Shown: positions 42,559 through 46,577 of the stretch, in pieces | Numbering within the stretch: position 1 is the first letter of the stretch | How the letters are laid out: each line of letters begins with the position of its first letter | Assembly (NCBI GenBank): GCA_034437695.1 | Contig: DAOTTJ010000463.1 | Location: 1-46,577 of the forward strand | Direction of reading: 5' to 3' | From: Paraktedonobacter sp034437695 | GTDB lineage: Bacteria > Chloroflexota > Ktedonobacteria > Ktedonobacterales > Ktedonobacteraceae | Length of the DNA stretch: 46,577 nt | Program-made: the position numbers and the translations under genes | Notes under the pieces: generated by a model | Told to the model about the DNA's origin: nothing | Database searches by the model: none | The model's input: the letters and a program-made list of their open reading frames with translations, nothing else

Positions 42559-43875
42559 ATGGAGAATCAATCACTTTTGCGCTCAGAGCTAGGGAGCCAG
42601 GAAGCGCTTGCGCGGCCAGGGCAGCGTGGCATTTTTCGGCGTATAGCGGCAGCGTGGCTGCGTTTCAGTGGTCCAAATATTCAGCGTTTTACCGCTTCGT
42701 TAGCGGATCAGGAGCGTTTGCGGCGTGCGCGATCTTTAAGCGCGATTTTACCTTTATTTTTTATTGCAGGCTTGATCATCGCTCCTACTGCGATCCCTGT
42801 ACCAACCTATTGGATACCCGTGTGTTTTCTCCTGGTTCTTGGTTGCGTGGCGTTGCTCTTTAATCGGATGGGGTATGTTACGTTAGGAGGGATAAGCAGC
42901 GTATTAGCCATTGATATCACCTTAGTGATTTTGCTTAAAACGCTGCCGACGGGTATTCGGAACAGCAATATTCCCGATTTCGATCTCTTTCTGCTCTCCG
43001 TTTTAGTCGGGGGGATTGTCTTGCCCAGACGCCTGCTGCCTTTTAGTGCGGTGCTCAATCTGCTGCTTATTTTCGCGCTTTTCACTTTTTCGCCTCACGA
43101 CTTGCTCCTGAACCAGGAGATCAAGATCAATCAAGGTGGATTTGCGTATAGTGAACTCAGCGATGCCTTTCTGCTCCAGATCGTTGGGACGGCTATTGCC
43201 TGGTTGAGTGCATGGAGTGTTGATAATGCGCTGTTGCGTGCCAGCCGGGCTGAGGAGCTTGCCGAGGCTCGCCAACGCCTCGGTGAACAGACGTATTTAT
43301 TAGCGAACCAGAATGCTCGCCTGGAGTACGGTTTAAATGTCTTGAAAGATGCCCACGCCCGTTTTGCCAATGGAGATTATAAAGCGCGTGCGAACTTGCA
43401 AGATAACGAGCTTTCTTCGCTGGCCTTTAGCTTCAACCTCCTTGCTGAGCGGCTGAATCGTGTTGCCCAGGAAGCGCAGTCCTATGAGCGCCTAGAGCAG
43501 GCGTTTCAGCAGTTCTTCGTCGTTCAAGAGACGGTTATCCACGGTGGTTTTTTGCGCTCACTGACTCCTACGGGCACGCTGATAGACAAGCTCTATCCCT
43601 GGTTAAAGCAGTATCATCAACTGCGTCAGACGTACGTAGGGGTGGGGGCCTCTGCTGAGAAGATCCGTCTGGGATTGTTGCGTCAGCGCACGTTATTGAC
43701 GCAGCTCACCCTGTCTCTGGACCAGGCCCACGCCCAGACGCGCCAGACGCCTGCTTCGCACCCCTCGACGCTTGAATATGTCGAGAAGGCTCAGCAAACG
43801 TGTGGCCAGATTGACGATGTGGGGAAGCAGTGTATGCAGGAGACCAGGCAGCTCGACCAGCTTCTCAAGAAGTAG
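42559..43875 (+). CDS. multi-pass membrane protein with HAMP-like domain and no output domain
   Basis: The 438-residue protein starts at 42559 (AAGGAAGGGA site). It has about six membrane helices between residues 60 and 225 (for example LPLFFIAGLIIAPTAIPV, YWIPVCFLLVLGCVALLF), then a HAMP-like segment (LKDAHARFANGDYKARAN, LSSLAFSFNLLAERLNRV) and a long coiled-coil C-terminus. No kinase, cyclase or methyl-accepting motif follows, so it is either a chemosensory adaptor-like protein or a receptor whose output is a partner protein. It converges with the S9 peptidase gene 19 bases beyond its stop. Confidence 0.75.
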   Translation: MENQSLLRSELGSQEALARPGQRGIFRRIAAAWLRFSGPNIQRFTASLADQERLRRARSLSAILPLFFIAGLIIAPTAIPVPTYWIPVCFLLVLGCVALLFNRMGYVTLGGISSVLAIDITLVILLKTLPTGIRNSNIPDFDLFLLSVLVGGIVLPRRLLPFSAVLNLLLIFALFTFSPHDLLLNQEIKINQGGFAYSELSDAFLLQIVGTAIAWLSAWSVDNALLRASRAEELAEARQRLGEQTYLLANQNARLEYGLNVLKDAHARFANGDYKARANLQDNELSSLAFSFNLLAERLNRVAQEAQSYERLEQAFQQFFVVQETVIHGGFLRSLTPTGTLIDKLYPWLKQYHQLRQTYVGVGASAEKIRLGLLRQRTLLTQLTLSLDQAHAQTRQTPASHPSTLEYVEKAQQTCGQIDDVGKQCMQETRQLDQLLKK

Positions 43876-43894
43876 ATCTTTGTTAGTAGTCGGG

Positions 43895-45841
43895 TTATGG
43901 GTATAGCCAGCGGTCATACCAGCTTCTGACGCGTTGGAGAATATCGAGCAGGTGAGCTTTCTCTGCGATGCTATGTGGTTCGCGTGGATACACGACAAAT
44001 TCTACAGGGACGTTCTGGCGCTTCAACGCGCGGTAAAAGCCGGTGGCCTGGCTCAGGGGTACGCGTGCATCTTTCTCGCCGTGCAGGATGAGGACCGGAG
44101 TTTTGACGTTGCGAGCAAAGGTAATCGGGCTGAGTTCCAGGTGTCGCCGATGAGCTGCGCCGTCCCAGGGGGCATGCTCGCCCAGTTCCTGTTCAAAGTC
44201 TGGGACATCGCTGGTCATGACCATCATGCCCCAATCGCTGACGCCTGCGCCCACGATGGCTGCTTTAAAGCGCGAGGTCTGGGTAACCGCCCACGCGGAC
44301 ATAAATCCACCCTGGCTCCATCCTCCGATGCCGAGTCTTGCGGGGTCGGCAATGCCTCGCTCAATTGCAGTGTCGATCGCGGCGATAACATCCTGATAGT
44401 CTGCCTGGCCGACATTGCCGCGTGCTGCTGCCGCGAACGCTTCGCCGTGGCCGGAGCCGCCGCGCGGGTTAGGCAACAGCACGGCATATCCAGCCAGAGC
44501 CAGCCACTGGCCCCAATTGAGGCTGTGGAGATGGAGGCTTTGATCCCATCTGCTGTATGGACCGCCGTGGACCAGGACAATCGTCGGGAGAGGCGCATTG
44601 TCGGGAGCCGTAGGTGGGCGGATCAAGATGCCGTCGAGCTTGAGACCATCGCTGGCGGTCCAGAAGAAAGGTTCTTGTGTGCCAAAGGTGATGCCAGCAA
44701 ACGGTTCCTGGTGATGCGAAATCTGTTGCAGGGTAAGCGGTGTCTGGTCGCTGCCTGAGCCGGTCCAGATCTCCCAGAGCTGTGTGCCTGAACTGCGTAC
44801 TGCGGCGGCGACTAGCTCGCCATCTGCTTTGCTTCTGACATCCCAGGCATCGTAGGCCAGCCCTTGTGCGCCGTTGGTTGGTGGGAGCAGCGTGTGTGTT
44901 GTGCCGTTCAGGGCATTGAGCAGGACGACGCGGCTTTCCAGGCCTTCGCCGAGGAGAATCGCCACGGGATAGTCTTGCTGGTAGGTTGGGCGTAAGGCCT
45001 CTACGCAGTTGGTCTCGCCGCCGAGGATACGTACGGGTTCGCCGCCGGAGGCCGGGACGGCATAGACTGCCGACGACGACTGGCTTTTGGCGACGACCGA
45101 TGCGATAAAGTACAGGGTTTCTCCGTCTTGCGACCACGTCAAAGCCGCGATTGAGCAGGGGAAGCGGCAGATAAGCTGTGGCTCTCCGCCCGCGACCGCT
45201 ATCGTTTCCAGCGTGATTTCGTGTGCTCTGGACTCTATATCGGGCGTCTGTTGGGTGGTATACGCGAGGCTGGTGCCTGCCGGGTGCCAGGTAAAGGTCG
45301 AAATATGTCGATCCTGGCGCACCAGGGTTGTGACCTCTTTGCTGGCAATAGAGAGCAGGCGTAGGCGGGCGTAGGGCCACTGTTCGCCATGCACATGAGC
45401 GTCGTCGCGCTCCTGTTCTTTTTTTGTTTCCTCGGGCGTGGCCTCGTCGGCGCTAGTAAAGGCAATCTGTCCGCCGCCGGGAGACCAGTCGAAGTTGTTG
45501 ATAGCTTTTTTGTGCTCGGGATTTGTCAGGGCCAGCGCTTCGCCGCCGTTGGCGGAGATAAGATAGAGTTGTGAGGTCCCGCGCTGCGCACGATCGGAGA
45601 GGAAGGCCAACTGTTTGCCATTCGGCGACCAGCGGGGCTGCGTATCCTGCGTCTGCCCAGCCGTAAACTGTCGGGCAGGTTCCATGCCATCGATGCTGCC
45701 AAGCCAGATAGCACTGGTCGAGTGTTCGCCTGCTTTGCTCTGCGGCCTCAGGGTATAGGCCACGCGCGAGCCGTCGGGCGAGATGTGTAACTCCTCGGGC
45801 ACAACCTGTGTGACGATCAGCTCGGCGGTTAGTTTGTCCAT
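43895..45841 (-). CDS. S9-family serine peptidase (prolyl oligopeptidase/acylaminoacyl peptidase type)
   Basis: The 648-residue peptidase has an N-terminal beta-propeller with WD-like blades (SPDGSRVAYTLRP, RWSPNGKQLAFLSD, FDWSPGGGQIAFTS) and a C-terminal alpha/beta hydrolase. The triad is visible: S509 in GIGGWSQGGFM, an aspartate in LHGEKDARVPLSQ, and a histidine in PREPHSIAEKAH. GWSQGG replaces the commoner GxSYGG. No signal peptide is seen, so it is cytoplasmic and trims short peptides or acyl-peptides. Its ATG lies 13 bases inside the end of the small upstream gene on the same strand; TAAGG precedes the start. Confidence 0.9.
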   Translation of the reverse strand: MDKLTAELIVTQVVPEELHISPDGSRVAYTLRPQSKAGEHSTSAIWLGSIDGMEPARQFTAGQTQDTQPRWSPNGKQLAFLSDRAQRGTSQLYLISANGGEALALTNPEHKKAINNFDWSPGGGQIAFTSADEATPEETKKEQERDDAHVHGEQWPYARLRLLSIASKEVTTLVRQDRHISTFTWHPAGTSLAYTTQQTPDIESRAHEITLETIAVAGGEPQLICRFPCSIAALTWSQDGETLYFIASVVAKSQSSSAVYAVPASGGEPVRILGGETNCVEALRPTYQQDYPVAILLGEGLESRVVLLNALNGTTHTLLPPTNGAQGLAYDAWDVRSKADGELVAAAVRSSGTQLWEIWTGSGSDQTPLTLQQISHHQEPFAGITFGTQEPFFWTASDGLKLDGILIRPPTAPDNAPLPTIVLVHGGPYSRWDQSLHLHSLNWGQWLALAGYAVLLPNPRGGSGHGEAFAAAARGNVGQADYQDVIAAIDTAIERGIADPARLGIGGWSQGGFMSAWAVTQTSRFKAAIVGAGVSDWGMMVMTSDVPDFEQELGEHAPWDGAAHRRHLELSPITFARNVKTPVLILHGEKDARVPLSQATGFYRALKRQNVPVEFVVYPREPHSIAEKAHLLDILQRVRSWYDRWLYP

Positions 45842-46137
45842 GCTGGGTACCTTAGAAAATGGAGAAGCTCTGCGCTTGTCTGTACAGTCATCAGCCTGAT
45901 CATCAACTCGCGCAGGCTAGCCGGGTCAGTCAGTTGCTCAATCAGTGGTTGGGTCAGACTGGCAACTTCGGGAAAGCGAACCTGCACCATCTGAATAGCA
46001 GTTGTGCGCGTTGTTTCCAATGTCGCCGCCCGCTCTTTCTCGATGCCTTTCTCGATGCCTTTCTCGATACCTTCCTCGATACCTTCGCCATAGATTTTCT
46101 GAGCGTAGCGTGACTCGCTCAGTATGTCTTTAAGCAT
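45829..46137 (-). CDS. small helical protein with GIEK repeats, Rpn-nuclease C-terminus-like
   Basis: The 102-residue protein begins LKDILSESRYAQKIYGEGIE and continues with tandem GIEK units from a 12-base DNA repeat (about 46036-46084). The helical tail (VQVRFPEVASLTQPLIEQLT, LRELMIRLMTVQTSAELLHF) resembles the C-terminal part of Rpn/PD-(D/E)XK transposase-like proteins, without the nuclease domain. A strong AGAAGGAG site before the ATG indicates a real stand-alone gene. It overlaps the S9 peptidase start by 13 bases. A near copy lies 521 bases upstream. Function unknown; possibly an oligomerising remnant. Confidence 0.62.
   Translation of the reverse strand: MLKDILSESRYAQKIYGEGIEEGIEKGIEKGIEKERAATLETTRTTAIQMVQVRFPEVASLTQPLIEQLTDPASLRELMIRLMTVQTSAELLHFLRYPAWTN
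45855..46056. repeat. direct repeat, copy 1 of the duplicated small gene
   Basis: This segment matches 46376-46577 at an offset of 521 bases, with about nine differences over 202 bases by eye. Copy 2 is cut by the window end, so the true repeat is longer. Confidence 0.8.
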
Positions 46138-46168
46138 TGTAGAACTCCTTCTGGTTGCTCTATGGATG

Positions 46169-46212
46169 ATGCTGGCTGAACAAAATCTTTAGCAGATCTG
46201 TTCAGCCAGCAT
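46169..46212. terminator. perfect hairpin between the duplicated small genes
   Basis: A 14-bp perfect stem (ATGCTGGCTGAACA at 46169-46182, complement at 46199-46212) with a 16-base loop sits between the two copies. It may end transcription of the upstream copy, though no T-run follows on the minus strand. Confidence 0.5.
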
Positions 46213-46322
46213 TGTGTATCTTGTCAGCTTGCCTATGTGATACTATAAGACGACCTTTACCTGGATGAGCCAGGTACTCACCTTGTAACAAGGGCAGGTT
46301 ATCTTTCAATCCAAAGGCAAGC

Positions 46323-46577
46323 TTATTGATCCAGGCGTGTCGAGGTCGCAATGCTGACGAGCGGGGATTGCCTGAGAAAATGGAGAAGCTCTGCGCCCGT
46401 CTGTACAGTCATCAGCCTGATCATCAACTCGTGCAGGCTAGCCGGGTCAGCCAGTTGCTCAATCAGTGGTTGGGTCAGACTGGCAACTTCGGGAAAGCGA
46501 ACCTGTATCATCTGAATAGCAGTTGTGCGCGTTGTTTCCAATGTCGCCGCCCGCTCTTTCTCGATACCCTTCTCGAT
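46323..46577 (-). CDS. second copy of the GIEK-repeat small protein, partial
   Basis: The minus-strand frame is open from the window edge (IEKGIEKERAATLETTRTT) to a stop at 46323. It matches the 45829-46137 product almost exactly until LLHFLRQ, after which the tails differ. The 5' end lies outside the window, so it cannot be said whether this copy retains a nuclease domain. Confidence 0.7.
   Translation of the reverse strand: MEKGIEKERAATLETTRTTAIQMIQVRFPEVASLTQPLIEQLADPASLHELMIRLMTVQTGAELLHFLRQSPLVSIATSTRLDQ

Noticed and set aside
46036..46084. Tandem 12-base repeat
   Set aside because: It encodes GIEK units in frame and has no spacers; not a CRISPR or origin iteron array.

Overview
The window looks like a piece of a Ktedonobacteria-type chromosome (phylum Chloroflexota). 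This placement is an inference from gene content: DUF4097-type membrane proteins, a serine/threonine kinase with an external repeat domain, WD40 and TIR proteins, a C50-type carotenoid hydratase, many solitary regulators, and intergenic palindromic repeats. No rRNA, tRNA or CRISPR array was found.

Layout. 0-4.3 kb: two adjacent paralogous membrane-anchored DUF4097-like proteins and a secreted alkaline-phosphatase-superfamily protein. 4.4-6.8 kb (minus): a two-gene operon, pentapeptide-repeat/TIR then TIR-TIR, translationally coupled, with a good promoter that abuts a 152-bp MITE-like element. 7.0-9.0 kb: a deletion scar where a 5'-truncated, frameshifted MFS exporter meets a 5'-truncated Gmad2-domain gene head to head. 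9.1-12 kb: a flavin disulfide oxidoreductase and a sugar aminotransferase. 12.1-13.6 kb: a small conserved-looking protein and a DUF6036/AbiEii-like nucleotidyltransferase, divergent around a repeat-rich gap. 13.8-18.2 kb: lipid kinase, LLM flavin oxidoreductase, and a membrane Ser/Thr kinase with seven C-terminal repeats. 18.3-22.2 kb (minus): histidine kinase, kynureninase and an arylformamidase-like hydrolase in series. 22.6-25.3 kb: methyltransferase, ECF sigma factor with SnoaL domain, DUF2269 membrane protein. 25.6-28.9 kb: a large secreted sugar-dehydrogenase/PKD/DUF1349-like mosaic. 29.4-32.6 kb: DinB protein, a membrane protein, and a nucleoside phosphorylase-WD40 fusion. 32.8-35.4 kb: DrrAB-type ABC exporter divergent from a TetR regulator, with two palindromic operators in the shared promoter region. 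35.5-36.2 kb: YceI protein. 36.9-42.1 kb: four overlapping genes, crtB - glycosyltransferase 2 - CruF/acyltransferase fusion - crtI, which together predict a hydroxylated, glycosylated and acylated carotenoid. 42.6-46.6 kb: a HAMP membrane protein, an S9 peptidase, and two near-identical small genes with a GIEK-repeat linker, the second cut by the window edge.

The strongest candidates for unusual biology are the CruF-acyltransferase fusion inside the coupled carotenoid operon, the coupled TIR operon (possible NAD-consuming defence), and the nucleoside phosphorylase fused to a single complete seven-repeat WD40 propeller. All functions are read from motifs by eye; no database search was run.
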